Of a stretch of DNA of 64,000 nt, positions 42,650 through 51,053 are shown one piece after another. The position numbers were made by a program, and so were the translations under genes. The stretch comes from Clostridia bacterium (lineage in GTDB: Bacteria > Bacillota > Clostridia > Oscillospirales > CAG-382), in NCBI GenBank assembly GCA_017429165.1, contig JAFRPL010000015.1, positions 1-64,000 on the forward strand. The letters are read 5' to 3'. The notes beneath the pieces were generated by a model that saw nothing but the letters and a program-made list of their open reading frames with translations, had not been told where the DNA came from and did not search any database. How positions within the stretch are numbered: the first letter of the stretch is position 1; every line of letters starts with the position of its first letter.

Positions 42650-42692
42650 AACGAATAAAAAGCCGGGGAACGCGGCCGTCCCCCGGATTTTT
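42650..42692 (-). terminator. Terminator of solute-binding gene 3
   Basis: Reverse strand: CCGGGG pairs with CCCCGG, flanked by AAAA and TTTTT arms (between 42692 and 42656). The loop is about 13 bases. Confidence 0.75.
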
Positions 42693-42703
42693 AAAGGAAA
42701 TCG

Positions 42704-44284
42704 TTATTCCAGATTGACTTTGAAGAATTCGTTCAGGTCTTCGGTGTCGGTCTCGAACGAGTTCTTGTATTTGTCGTAAAGGGAAGTGAACTGCTGGGCG
42801 CCCTTGCTGTTGAGCAGCTGTATGAACATCTCGTTCGCGGTGACGCCGGCGGTGCGTTTGCCCACCTGGAAGATCGAGCCCAGCTCGCATCCGCGTGCTT
42901 CGAAGATGAGGTCGAGCATCGCTTCGGAATCTTCTCTGGCGAGCTTCTGGTTCTTTATCATCTTTTCGTAGTAGTTATACGCCAGCGAATCGGGGTATTT
43001 TATCCACGAATAATAGCCCATGACGTCCATAACGGCGGCGGTGAATTCGGCGTCCGCCTTGCTCAGGTTGGCCGCTATGCAGTACGCGTTGGAAGTCCAG
43101 GTGTTGACCAGCGAATAGTAGTGTTCCTGATCCGCCGAGACTTTGGGTACGGGCAGTATGCCGAACACGGCGTCCATATCCAGACGCGCGGCGATATAGA
43201 TGCTGCCGGAATAGAACAGGCAGCGGTTCTCTTCGAACGCGTCGACGAGCAGTTCCATCGGGGTGTTCGAAATGCCGAACAGGTCGTTGCCGCTGACGTA
43301 GGAGCTGTCGGTCATAAGGGTGATGATCTTGTTGATGGTGTTGACGGCGGTCTCGGTGTTGATGGTGAGCGTCAGGTACCCTTCTCCGTCGCGCGAAAGG
43401 ATGCGGGTGCCGGAGCCGTACATCATAGCGTAAACGTCGTCGTACTGGCCGGACCAGCCGAAAGTCTCTTTGTATTTTACGGTGGCTGCGTGGTCTTCGT
43501 GAGGCATTGCGCGGGAATATTCCAGCGCCTTGTCAATGGTCCATTCGCCGCTGTTGGCGAGGTTGATGGGGTCTTCAAGGCCAAGGTCCTGAATGAGCTT
43601 GGTGTTATAGAACACTACGGGAGTGGAACCTTTCATGTTGGTGCCCATATCGCCGGTCGTGAAGAACAACTGGTCGGCTATGGTCACGCTTTCGTTGAAA
43701 TACTGTTCCCACCATGGATTTTCGGTGTTTATGTTGTCCAGCGCGTTGAGATCCCACAGGACGCCGTTGAGCGCGAGCGTGCCGCAGTCGTAAAGGCATA
43801 TGGAAAGCATATTGTACGAATCGTCGGCGTCGCTTATGATCTGGTTGACTTTTCTTATCGAAATGCCGCCGTAACGGTCGGACGCCTGGTAGTATTCGTC
43901 TTCGATCGTAACGCCTATGGCGTCGTAGACTTTGTCGTTGCGCGTCTTGATGGCGAGATTGACGGTCTCGGGCATGGCTTCTTCGGTGGTGTCTTCGTTA
44001 TAGACGAATTCCGAAAGAGCGCTGGCGCTTGTGTTGAAAGTCAATATCCTGAACGTTCTGCCGGCATACTCGGAGCCCTTGTAGATGTCGGGGTTGTCGA
44101 GTATCTGCTGTACTTCGTCTATCGAAACTTCTTCGGAAGCCGGTTCGGATTGCGAACCGTCCCCTTCGCCGCTCTGCGCGGGCGAAGAAGCTTCGGCGCT
44201 TTCGTCGGCGCCGTTATTCCCGCACGATGCGAAAGCGAGCGCGGCGAGCGCCAGGCAGAGGATGAGCGCGATGAGTTTTTTCAT
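42704..44284 (-). CDS. Extracellular solute-binding lipoprotein, family 1-like, paralogue 3
   Basis: A 526-residue lipoprotein (signal ALAFASCGNN, lipobox FASC). It is closest to paralogue 2 in the C-terminal half (TANEMFIQLLNSKGAQQFTSLYDKYKNSFETD) and to paralogue 1 in the N-terminal third (SALSEFVYNEDTTEEAMPETVNLAIKTRNDKV in part). No promoter like those of the other two copies is visible upstream. It begins 46 bases after the iron-sulfur protein gene and may be co-transcribed with it. Ligand unknown. Confidence 0.85.
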   Translation of the reverse strand: MKKLIALILCLALAALAFASCGNNGADESAEASSPAQSGEGDGSQSEPASEEVSIDEVQQILDNPDIYKGSEYAGRTFRILTFNTSASALSEFVYNEDTTEEAMPETVNLAIKTRNDKVYDAIGVTIEDEYYQASDRYGGISIRKVNQIISDADDSYNMLSICLYDCGTLALNGVLWDLNALDNINTENPWWEQYFNESVTIADQLFFTTGDMGTNMKGSTPVVFYNTKLIQDLGLEDPINLANSGEWTIDKALEYSRAMPHEDHAATVKYKETFGWSGQYDDVYAMMYGSGTRILSRDGEGYLTLTINTETAVNTINKIITLMTDSSYVSGNDLFGISNTPMELLVDAFEENRCLFYSGSIYIAARLDMDAVFGILPVPKVSADQEHYYSLVNTWTSNAYCIAANLSKADAEFTAAVMDVMGYYSWIKYPDSLAYNYYEKMIKNQKLAREDSEAMLDLIFEARGCELGSIFQVGKRTAGVTANEMFIQLLNSKGAQQFTSLYDKYKNSFETDTEDLNEFFKVNLE

Positions 44285-44330
44285 ATGTCTGTACTTGCCT
44301 TTCTTAAGAATATCATGCCCTTGCGGGCGT

Positions 44331-44990
44331 TCATTGCCGGGGGTCGGTATATCTTTGCGTCAGCGGGCATGCTTTCATACAAAGGCCGCACACGGCTCCG
44401 CGGCCTTCGTCGCGGAAATTTTTCATGTATTCGGAACATTTGCGCGCGTCGTAACCGTTTTCGCTATCCAGAGCGCCCGCCGGGCATGCCCTTATGCAGA
44501 TATCGCAGTCCGCGCAAACGTGAACGCCTGTGAGCGGCGCCGGATCTTCGAGCGGGAGGTCGGTCAGCACGGTGGCGAGCCGGATGCAGGGTCCGTACCG
44601 CGGGTGCAGCAGCAGATTGTTCCTGCCCACCTGCCCCATGCCCGAAAGGACCGCGGCCGTCTTGTGCGAAAACACGCCGGAATATTTGTCGCCCGGCACG
44701 CTTTGCGAAGCCGCCACGGGCAGCGCGAACGCTCCTTTGGATTCTATGAACGAAACGGCGTCGAGCGCAAGCTGATCCAGCCGCGCGTTGACGGCGCGGT
44801 AATGTTGAAAATAGATCATTCCCGGGCGGTCGGTTATGGTGGAGACCACCGCGCGCGAAAGCGCCTTGACTATCGACACCGCGCAGCCGTATTGCGGGAA
44901 CCGCGGCGACGCGTGTTCGCCCAACGCGCAGAAACCGCAGTCGTCGGCGCCGCGCTCAAGCAAAAGCTTTTTCAGCTCGGCTTCGTACAT
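44331..44990 (-). CDS. QueG-like 4Fe-4S double-cluster protein
   Basis: A 219-residue protein with two ferredoxin-type 4Fe-4S motifs near the C-terminus: CADCDICIRACPAGAL and CGLCMKACPLTQ, with an extra Cys between (ARKCSEYM). The region before them (VPGDKYSGVFSHKTAAVLSGMGQVGRNNLLLHPRYGP) resembles the cobalamin-binding part of epoxyqueuosine reductase QueG, but the protein is about 150 residues shorter than QueG. It may be an uncharacterised reductase with its own partner. It follows the next gene by ten bases and precedes binding-protein gene 3. Confidence 0.75.
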   Translation of the reverse strand: MYEAELKKLLLERGADDCGFCALGEHASPRFPQYGCAVSIVKALSRAVVSTITDRPGMIYFQHYRAVNARLDQLALDAVSFIESKGAFALPVAASQSVPGDKYSGVFSHKTAAVLSGMGQVGRNNLLLHPRYGPCIRLATVLTDLPLEDPAPLTGVHVCADCDICIRACPAGALDSENGYDARKCSEYMKNFRDEGRGAVCGLCMKACPLTQRYTDPRQ

Positions 44991-44999
44991 CTGCCGTAA

Positions 45000-45488
45000 T
45001 TATGCCCAGGGGTCTTCCGCGGCGGGTTTGCGGATATCGGGGAGCAGGAACTGTTCCCACAGGAACCACTGCTCGCCTTTGCGGCGGAGTCTGACCTGTC
45101 TGGGGCTGTCGGCGCCGCCGGATCTGATCCACAGAGTGGCGTAGCCTTCGTCCTGGTAGGAATAGGGGTTGTCAAAGACCTCGACGGTATAAGGGACGTC
45201 GGGTTCGTAGTTGTTTGCGGGGACCGCGCCGTTGAAATATGAACGGGGAACGTAGTCCTTATCCATAAATCTGTCGCGCAGGAACTGCTTTTCGTAATTG
45301 GAAAGCGGCTGCGGGCCTTTCAGGAAGTTGAGCATCTCTATGGCGTCGTCTTTGCCCGCGGGGTAGCGGCACAGCGCGGCGACGGTGAGCGCGGCGGCCT
45401 TGAAAGGAGTGTCGAGCGCGGCTTCGGGCAGCGCCTTGAGTTCTTCGAGATTGGCGGGGAGAGATTCGAATTTAAGCGTTTCTGTCAT
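45000..45488 (-). CDS. Hypothetical protein, tentatively DUF6935 family
   Basis: A 162-residue cytoplasmic protein without signal peptide. The N-terminal half is helical (ANLEELKALPEAAL, FKAAALTVAALCRYP) and the C-terminal half is beta-rich with conserved-looking Trp/Tyr (YATLWIRSGGADSPRQVRLRRKGEQWFLWEQF). I recall a clostridial family with this layout (DUF6935), but I am not certain. A perfect promoter lies upstream and a GGAG site seven bases before the ATG. Probably in one transcript with the QueG-like gene. Confidence 0.7.
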   Translation of the reverse strand: MTETLKFESLPANLEELKALPEAALDTPFKAAALTVAALCRYPAGKDDAIEMLNFLKGPQPLSNYEKQFLRDRFMDKDYVPRSYFNGAVPANNYEPDVPYTVEVFDNPYSYQDEGYATLWIRSGGADSPRQVRLRRKGEQWFLWEQFLLPDIRKPAAEDPWA

Positions 45489-45529
45489 TGTGATTCTCCT
45501 TTTTGTTTTATTTGAATTTTCTGTATAAT

Positions 45530-45558
45530 ATTATAGCAAAGACACGGCGTTTTGTCAA
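45530..45558 (-). promoter_or_regulatory. Consensus sigma-A promoter
   Basis: Reverse strand: TTGACA (45558-45553), a 17-base spacer and TATAAT (45535-45530). It overlaps the end of the tetR gene. Confidence 0.9.
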
Positions 45559-45560
45559 TA

Positions 45561-46154
45561 TCATTCGGTTTCGGCGGGCGTTTTTTCGTTGTTTTCCACA
45601 AAAGCGCTCATGCCGCCCGAAAGGAACGCGCTCAGCTCGCGCGTCGTTTCTTCAAGCGGACGGCGGGTCTCCGAAAGGAACCATCCGCGGTAAGCCGCCA
45701 TAAGCCCCGCGGTGATGAAATCGGTCAGCAGTTCGATCGTTTCCGGCTTTATGCCGGAGCTTTCGTGAGCGATACCGCGCATCCTGCGGGCGAACGACAC
45801 GAGCAGCCGCGACGAGTGTTCGGCGTTCCGCCTGGAAGTGAAGATGTTGCCGCAGAATTCAAGGTTTTCGGTGATTATCGCGTTCAGGCACTCCAACGCC
45901 GTTTCGGGCGAAGCGAATATATCCTTCCCCGAAAGCGAACGGTCGAGTGCGGTTTCAAGCTCGGATTCTATTTCTTCCGCTATGCTGTGCACGCCGGAAT
46001 AATAATTGTAAAACGTCTTGCGGTTGATGCCGGCGCGCCGCGCCAGATCGGTCACGGTGATGTCTTCAAAAGGCATTTCGGAATAAAGCGAAGCGAACGC
46101 GTTACGTATGGCGTTCTTGGTGCGTACGACCCGTTTGTCGGCGCTGTTTTTCAT
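45561..46154 (-). CDS. TetR/AcrR family transcriptional regulator
   Basis: A 197-residue regulator. The N-terminal HTH (residues 8-55) reads RTKNAIRNAFASLYSEMPFEDITVTDLARRAGINRKTFYNYYSG in family style (key part ITVTDLARRAGINRKTFYNYY). The C-terminal ligand domain is all-helical. I start at the ATG with AAAGGAAG upstream; the frame is open for 36 further codons, but those lie in the promoter region. It is divergent from degV and may control it. Close relatives are DhaS-like. Confidence 0.85.
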   Translation of the reverse strand: MKNSADKRVVRTKNAIRNAFASLYSEMPFEDITVTDLARRAGINRKTFYNYYSGVHSIAEEIESELETALDRSLSGKDIFASPETALECLNAIITENLEFCGNIFTSRRNAEHSSRLLVSFARRMRGIAHESSGIKPETIELLTDFITAGLMAAYRGWFLSETRRPLEETTRELSAFLSGGMSAFVENNEKTPAETE

Positions 46155-46168
46155 ATCGATCTTCCTTT

Positions 46169-46200
46169 CGCACTTTTTATACAAAAAACGACAAAGTGCG
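46169..46200. promoter_or_regulatory. Inverted repeat in the tetR 5' region, candidate operator
   Basis: CGCACTTT (46169-46176) and AAAGTGCG (46193-46200) form an 8-bp perfect inverted repeat with a 16-base centre, just upstream of tetR and overlapping its ribosome site region. TetR operators are usually shorter, so this may instead be an RNA hairpin. Confidence 0.35.
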
Positions 46201-46230
46201 GCATAATATACATTTTTTGCGTTTGTGTGG

Positions 46231-46258
46231 TTGAAACTGCCGCGACGGTCATTATAAT
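46231..46258 (+). promoter_or_regulatory. Promoter of degV
   Basis: TTGAAA (46231-46236), a 16-base spacer and TATAAT (46253-46258). Confidence 0.75.
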
Positions 46259-46303
46259 ACACATAAGCGCAAAAGTCAACAGCGCTTTCCGGAGGATATG
46301 GAT

Positions 46304-47173
46304 ATGCTCGTTTTATTTACGGATACCGATACCGATCTCACCCTGCGCGAGGCGAAAAAATACGGTTATCATCTCATAAGCATGCCTTATTGCGTAGGCG
46401 ATAAGACGGTTTACCCTTACGAAGACTACGAAGAATTCGATCCGCACGCGTTTTACGAAACGCTCCGCGGCGGCGTAATGCCTTCCACCACGCTGCTTTC
46501 CGCCGACCGGTACATAAACTATTTCGAGCCGGTGTTCGCCAACGGCGACGATATCCTTTACGTCCATTTTTCCGCCGCCATGACGAGCACTTTCGATATC
46601 ATGGAGCAGGCGCTCGCGTATTTGCGCGAAAAATACCCCGAAAGAAAGTTTTATTCCATAGATACCAAGGGTATAACCATAGAAAGTCTGAATATAGTCA
46701 AAGAAATAGGCGACCTTTACCTCGCCGGCAGGACCGCCGACGAGATAGTGCTCTGGGCGGATACCGAGGTAGATAAGTTCGCCACCTATTTCTTCGCCGA
46801 GGATCTCAAATTCTTCGCGCGCAGCGGAAGAGTGAGCGGCATCGCCGCGTTTATGGGCGGGATTTTGGGGATACGGCCCGTTATCTGTATGAATTCCGAA
46901 GGCAAAATGGTCAGCGTGGGCAAGGAAAAGGGAAGAGCCAACGCGCTCGAGCGCCTGGTGAAATACGTGGAGGAGCTGGGCGACGATCTCGAAAACCACC
47001 GCGTTATTATAGGCCATACCGACGCCCCCGAGCTTGCGCAGAAGTTGGGCTATATGCTTTACGAAAAATTCGGCTCCGCGCTCAATATCGAATACGCCGT
47101 CGTCAATCCCACCGCCGGCAGCCACTGCGGCCCCGACGGAGTGGGCGTCTGCTTCCACGCAAAACACAGGTGA
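46304..47173 (+). CDS. DegV family fatty-acid-binding protein
   Basis: A 289-residue DegV protein, which binds a fatty acid and presents it to fatty-acid kinase in Gram-positive bacteria. The N-terminus VLFTDTDTDLT (usual DSxxDL), MPSTTLLSADRY (the T-S-Q/T-T fatty acid loop), FSAAMTSTFDI, and the late GRVSGIAAFMGGILGIRPVI are diagnostic. The ATG at 46304 has GGAGG eight bases upstream; an in-frame ATG at 46298 would be only two bases from it. Confidence 0.93.
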   Translation: MLVLFTDTDTDLTLREAKKYGYHLISMPYCVGDKTVYPYEDYEEFDPHAFYETLRGGVMPSTTLLSADRYINYFEPVFANGDDILYVHFSAAMTSTFDIMEQALAYLREKYPERKFYSIDTKGITIESLNIVKEIGDLYLAGRTADEIVLWADTEVDKFATYFFAEDLKFFARSGRVSGIAAFMGGILGIRPVICMNSEGKMVSVGKEKGRANALERLVKYVEELGDDLENHRVIIGHTDAPELAQKLGYMLYEKFGSALNIEYAVVNPTAGSHCGPDGVGVCFHAKHR

Positions 47174-47197
47174 CTTTTTTTCGGTTTGCAGCATTTG

Positions 47198-47232
47198 CCC
47201 CGCGCTTTTTTGCGCGGGGTTTCTGTTTTTTG
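47198..47232 (+). terminator. Terminator of degV
   Basis: CCCCGCGC (47198-47205) pairs with GCGCGGGG (47212-47219) around six T, followed by TTTCTGTTTTTT. Confidence 0.9.
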
Positions 47233-47370
47233 CGGTTTTTGCAAAAATGTCTGTCCGGTTTTACGCTTTTTCGCGGTATTATATAATGAAAGCGTCCGGT
47301 CGGGGAGTCCTTTGGATGGCTGTTAAAACAAATCGCACAATTACGCGCCGTTATTTTGGTGATATGACAG

Positions 47371-47400
47371 TTGACAATCAAAAAAGTAATAGTGTATAAT
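47371..47400 (+). promoter_or_regulatory. Promoter of the repeat lipoprotein gene
   Basis: TTGACA (47371-47376), an 18-base spacer and TATAAT (47395-47400). A second TATAAT near 47282 has only a weak -35 (TTTTAC). The 363 bases between degV and the next start codon hold the terminator, these promoters and no other feature I can see. Confidence 0.8.
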
Positions 47401-47537
47401 ATTAATAGCCGATAGCACTCATGTTATTTGCAACATTGTCGGGAAATAAAAAGCGAAGATAAATACGTTCAGCCATATGTCGTATGGATAGAAGATTGAT
47501 TCGAAAGTATATGTGTTACAGAAAGGAGAACCATACC

Positions 47538-49019
47538 GTGAAAAGTTCAAATAAAGCAAAACTGTTTGCCGCGGCTGCGCTGTTTCTTATAGCGTCCGTA
47601 TCGTTATGCCTGCTCGTCTCGTGCGGCGAAAACGAAGCGAAACCGGACGGAAACAAGGAGTCAGAACCGGCGTCCGAATCCGCGTCCGAACCGGCGTACG
47701 AGCCCGTGTCGGAAGAAACCGCGCCCGGCGCCGAACACGCGATAAATTACGATCTTGGCGACAACGGCGGATATTTCATCGAAACGCCCGGTTTTGCAAA
47801 GGCGGGCGAACCTGTGGAGCTCCGTCTCAAGCCGACCGAGAGAACGGCTTTTCATATCTATATCAGTAACGCCGGCAGAAGCTATGATTCTGTGAAAAGA
47901 GTGCCAAAATCATATGACGGCGACGATTATACCGGCTATACGTTCATTATGCCCGATAACGACGTCGTAGTAAACGTAGATGTAAATACCGTATATCCCG
48001 CAGACGGTATGGAGTGGGTACTGGAAACATATTACAGTCATCTCGAAAACGCCGGCCTCCTCGCTCCCGGCGTCGGCTCGGCGGCTGATCTGTATATCCA
48101 ACATTACGTCGGCACGTTCGGCGACGGCTGCGTGGTCGCTTATATGGGCGGCGACGACCTGTGCTATACCGAGCTGTTACGTCCGGAAACGTACGGCAGT
48201 CACACGATAACTTTCCCCAACGGGCAGAAATGCTACGCGTTTTATAACAACGAAGCGCTGACCATAGGTCAGGCGTACGAACGCGGCATACTCAGCGACA
48301 ACGACATACTCGTTATCGACGCCGAAGTCGGGACGTACGGCCAGACTCCCGGCCGTTTTGACTGGGTGCTTGAAACGTATCGTGAATATCTCAAAAGCGA
48401 ATACCATATCGAATCTGCGCCTTATCTGCGTATTGATCGGTACGTCGGCACGTTCGGCGACGGCTGCATAGTGGCGTATATGGGGGGCGACGGGATCGAT
48501 TTTACCGATGCGGAGCGCACCGAAACGTACGGCAATCATACGATTACTTTTCCCAACGGGCAGATATGCTATGCGTTTTATAACAACGAAGCGCTGACCA
48601 TAGGTCAGGCGTACGAACGCGGCATACTCGGCGACGACGACATACTCGCGATCGACGCCGAAGTCGGGACGTACGGCCAGACTCCCGGCCGTTTTGACTG
48701 GGTGCTTGAAACGTATCGCGAATATCTCAAAAGCAAGTATTATATCGAATCCGCGCCTTATCTGCGTTTCCGACGTTACGTCGGCACGTTCGGCGACGGC
48801 TGCGTGGTCGCTTATATGTGCGGCGACGATATTACTTATGCCGACGAGTCCCGCACCGAAACGTACGGCAGTCACACGATAACTTTCCCCAGCGGGGAGA
48901 TATGCTACGCATTTTATAACAACGAAGTGCTGACCATCGGTCAGGCGTACGAACGCGGCATACTGAGCGACGACGACATACTTATTATCAACGCCGCCGT
49001 AGGGATGTTCGTACAGTAG
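47538..49019 (+). CDS. Lipoprotein with three tandem 112-residue repeats
   Basis: A 493-residue lipoprotein (hydrophobic signal ending LLVSC). A Glu/Ser/Pro spacer and an approximately 90-residue beta domain (TAFHIYISNAGRSYDS, YTFIMPDNDVVVNV) are followed by three tandem repeats. Each repeat starts WVLETY, contains YVGTFGDGCVVAYM and HTITFPNG, and ends near QAYERGILSDNDIL. The third lacks only the final linker. I start at GTG because GGAG lies nine bases upstream; an ATG 54 bases earlier would add a hydrophilic leader. The function is unknown; the repeats suggest an adhesin-like or ligand-binding stalk. Confidence 0.85.
   Translation: MKSSNKAKLFAAAALFLIASVSLCLLVSCGENEAKPDGNKESEPASESASEPAYEPVSEETAPGAEHAINYDLGDNGGYFIETPGFAKAGEPVELRLKPTERTAFHIYISNAGRSYDSVKRVPKSYDGDDYTGYTFIMPDNDVVVNVDVNTVYPADGMEWVLETYYSHLENAGLLAPGVGSAADLYIQHYVGTFGDGCVVAYMGGDDLCYTELLRPETYGSHTITFPNGQKCYAFYNNEALTIGQAYERGILSDNDILVIDAEVGTYGQTPGRFDWVLETYREYLKSEYHIESAPYLRIDRYVGTFGDGCIVAYMGGDGIDFTDAERTETYGNHTITFPNGQICYAFYNNEALTIGQAYERGILGDDDILAIDAEVGTYGQTPGRFDWVLETYREYLKSKYYIESAPYLRFRRYVGTFGDGCVVAYMCGDDITYADESRTETYGSHTITFPSGEICYAFYNNEVLTIGQAYERGILSDDDILIINAAVGMFVQ
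48012..49016 (+). repeat. Three tandem in-frame repeats of about 336-348 bp
   Basis: Units span 48012-48359, 48360-48695 and 48696-49016. The motif GGCACGTTCGGCGACGGCTG recurs at 48111, 48447 and 48783, exactly 336 bases apart. Units 2 and 3 are nearly identical at the DNA level over long stretches, pointing to recent duplication or gene conversion. Unit 1 carries four extra codons. Confidence 0.93.
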
Positions 49020-49060
49020 CAATGCCGGCGCGGAAACTGCTTATTTAACTCAATAAAGCC

Positions 49061-49098
49061 AAAACGCCTCCAAATCATACCTTTCGGGGGCGTTTTTC
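49061..49098 (+). terminator. Terminator of the repeat lipoprotein gene
   Basis: AAAACGCCTCC (49061-49071) pairs with GGGGGCGTTTT (49086-49096, one G-T pair) followed by a T. Confidence 0.75.
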
Positions 49099-49119
49099 AC
49101 ACCTTTCGCCTCAAAACTC

Positions 49120-49148
49120 TTTACAAACTCCGCGCGATTTGTTATTAT
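49120..49148 (+). promoter_or_regulatory. Promoter of the LytTR-LiaF pair
   Basis: TTTACA (49120-49125), a 17-base spacer and TATTAT (49143-49148), about 20 bases before the ATG. Confidence 0.7.
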
Positions 49149-49168
49149 CGTTTACGGACGGTGAGCCA

Positions 49169-49615
49169 ATGAAGATACGTATCGAACGATCGGAACTCCC
49201 ACAAAATGAAATAGTCATAAAATGCGGCCCCGACGCCGACGCCGGGGCTATACTCAAAGCGGTCGAAGAAGCGCTGGCGCATTCTGCCGCCATGCCATTG
49301 AAGCTGGGCGGGACCGACTGTTTCGTAAAACCATGCGACATACTGTTTTTCGAAACTTCGGGCGACCGCACCGTCGCGCACACCGCGAGCGCGATGTACA
49401 ACACTTCCAGAAAGCTTTACGAACTGGAAGAAATGCTTCCTCGCACGTTCGTAAGGGTCTCAAGATCGTGCATAGTCAATTCCGCGCACGTCGATTCGGT
49501 CGACCGCAGCTTTACCGGACCCAGCAGGATCGGATTCAGATCCACCTACAAAAAAGCGTACGCTTCGCGCAAGTACTGCAAATCGCTTATGGATATTCTT
49601 AAAGAAACGAGGTAA
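49169..49615 (+). CDS. LytTR-domain transcriptional regulator
   Basis: A 148-residue DNA-binding protein: a short N-terminal strand-helix part, then a LytTR domain (about residues 45-145) with DILFFETSGDRTVAHT, LEEMLPRTFVRVSRSCIVNSAHVDSVD (key part FVRVSRSCIVN). There is no receiver domain. Such LytTR-only proteins are usually encoded beside a membrane protein that they regulate, as here. The next gene begins seven bases after its stop. It probably autoregulates the pair. Confidence 0.88.
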   Translation: MKIRIERSELPQNEIVIKCGPDADAGAILKAVEEALAHSAAMPLKLGGTDCFVKPCDILFFETSGDRTVAHTASAMYNTSRKLYELEEMLPRTFVRVSRSCIVNSAHVDSVDRSFTGPSRIGFRSTYKKAYASRKYCKSLMDILKETR

Positions 49616-49621
49616 CTTAAA

Positions 49622-50317
49622 ATGAAAAAAAGGATTTCGGGTTCCGCCCTCTACTGGGGCGTCGCGTTCATCGCTGTCGCGCTGCTCCTCATATTCAACG
49701 CCGTCGGCGTCAAAGCCGGGTTCCTCGATATCGGCGGCCTGCCCGTGCTGCGCATAGTGCTGGGCGTTCTGCTCCTTTCGTGCGTCGTCTGGTCGCTCTG
49801 CAAAGGCAAAGTTGCGCAGATCTTCTTCCCCCTCGCGTTCATAGCGCTGCTTTTCGAAAAAGAAATAGCGCGCCTCTTCGGCGCGCAGGATGAAAACCTG
49901 TATTCCGTGTGGCTGGTGCTGGGCGTCGCCGCGCTGCTCACCGCGGGCGTGGCGCTTCTGTTCCCCTCGCGCACCGAGACCGGGCCCAGGGAAGAAAAAG
50001 ACAAGCTCGGCAAGACCAATTTCGCTTCCGCTGTCAAATATATCGACTGCACCGATTTCGGCGTCAAGAGCGTGGGCAACAATCTCGGGAATATGGAGAT
50101 CTACTTTGAAAACACCGAAAAATACGCCGGCGAAGGCGAGCTCTGCATCGGCAACAATCTCGGATTATGCGTGGTGCATCTCCCCGAATCCTGGAACGCC
50201 GAACTCACTGTCGAACACAATCTCGGCGGTAGCAGCGTCCCCAAGGACCGCGACAACGCTCCCTGCACCGTAAAGATCATAGTAAAGAGCAATCTGGGCA
50301 ATATCAAAATAGTGTAA
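49622..50317 (+). CDS. LiaF-like membrane protein
   Basis: A 231-residue protein with four membrane helices in the first 115 residues (LiaF transmembrane domain) and a C-terminal right-handed beta-helix-like domain with NLGNMEIYFEN, NNLGLCVVHLPE, HNLGG and NLGNIKIV, the cell-wall-stress LiaF pattern. LiaF restrains the LiaRS antibiotic response in Bacillus. Here the partner is a LytTR regulator instead of a two-component system. The end overlaps convergent rsmJ by 14 bases. Confidence 0.85.
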   Translation: MKKRISGSALYWGVAFIAVALLLIFNAVGVKAGFLDIGGLPVLRIVLGVLLLSCVVWSLCKGKVAQIFFPLAFIALLFEKEIARLFGAQDENLYSVWLVLGVAALLTAGVALLFPSRTETGPREEKDKLGKTNFASAVKYIDCTDFGVKSVGNNLGNMEIYFENTEKYAGEGELCIGNNLGLCVVHLPESWNAELTVEHNLGGSSVPKDRDNAPCTVKIIVKSNLGNIKIV

Positions 50318-51053
50318 ACACGTCGAACCGCACGGCCTTGCCCGTAAGCGAATGATCCGGCTTTCTGCCGGCGAGGTAAGGCCCTTTGGGCGGCCGTTTG
50401 ACGATTATCCTGCGGGGGCGCGCCGCAAAAGCGGCGCAAAGAAGCTCCTCTTCGTCCGCGCAGGGCGGCTCCAGCTGTTGTATCAGTTGGAGCTTTTTCT
50501 TTACCAAAGCGCTCTTTTCGCGTTCCGGGAACATCGGGTCCAGCAGAATCAGGTCGTAAGCGCCGGCGGCGTTTTTCATGGCGGGTATGCTGTCGCCGTA
50601 TATTGCAGTCATCCGTACGGCGGCGACCGATACCGAAGGGCCTTCTTTCGCGCGCCGCAGCGAATCTTCCAGCAGCAGAAATACCGCGCCGCTCCGCTCG
50701 TAAAGCGTCACTTCGCAGCCGCAGGCGGCAAGCAGGAACGAATCCTCGCCCAGCCCCGCCGTGGCGTCGAGCACCCGCGGGCGCGGGGTTTCTTTGGCTT
50801 TTGCCGCGCGCACTATAAGCTCTTCGCGCAAATTTGCGCCTCTCGCGCGGCGCGCCAGGTTCGCAAGGTCGCCTTTCAGCTCCATTCCGCCGCAGCCGAA
50901 CGTCACTCCGTTCGCCGCAAAACGCAGCACGCGTTCCCCGTCCGCCGCCGCGGATATCCCTATAAGCGGAACGCCAAGCATTTCCGCCGCCGCGCGCGCA
51001 CGCGCCTCGCTTTGGATATCGGCGGCGCAGACCGCAAGTACGCTGCGGTTCAT
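50304..51053 (-). CDS. rsmJ: 16S rRNA (guanine1516-N2)-methyltransferase RsmJ-like
   Basis: A 249-residue class I SAM methyltransferase. The SAM loop [16 protein letters not shown] near residue 92 matches the RsmJ signature (DATAGLGRDxFxLA), and [16 protein letters not shown] supplies the catalytic LDPMFP. An N-terminal segment of about 80 residues with [15 protein letters not shown] resembles RsmJ too. It follows the flavodiiron gene with a 4-base overlap (ATGA). Confidence 0.85.
   Translation of the reverse strand: MNRSVLAVCAADIQSEARARAAAEMLGVPLIGISAAADGERVLRFAANGVTFGCGGMELKGDLANLARRARGANLREELIVRAAKAKETPRPRVLDATAGLGEDSFLLAACGCEVTLYERSGAVFLLLEDSLRRAKEGPSVSVAAVRMTAIYGDSIPAMKNAAGAYDLILLDPMFPEREKSALVKKKLQLIQQLEPPCADEEELLCAAFAARPRRIIVKRPPKGPYLAGRKPDHSLTGKAVRFDVFTLF

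Noticed and set aside
46155-46262. N-terminal extension of the TetR regulator
   Set aside because: Codons lie in the promoter/inverted repeat region; the chosen ATG has a good ribosome site.
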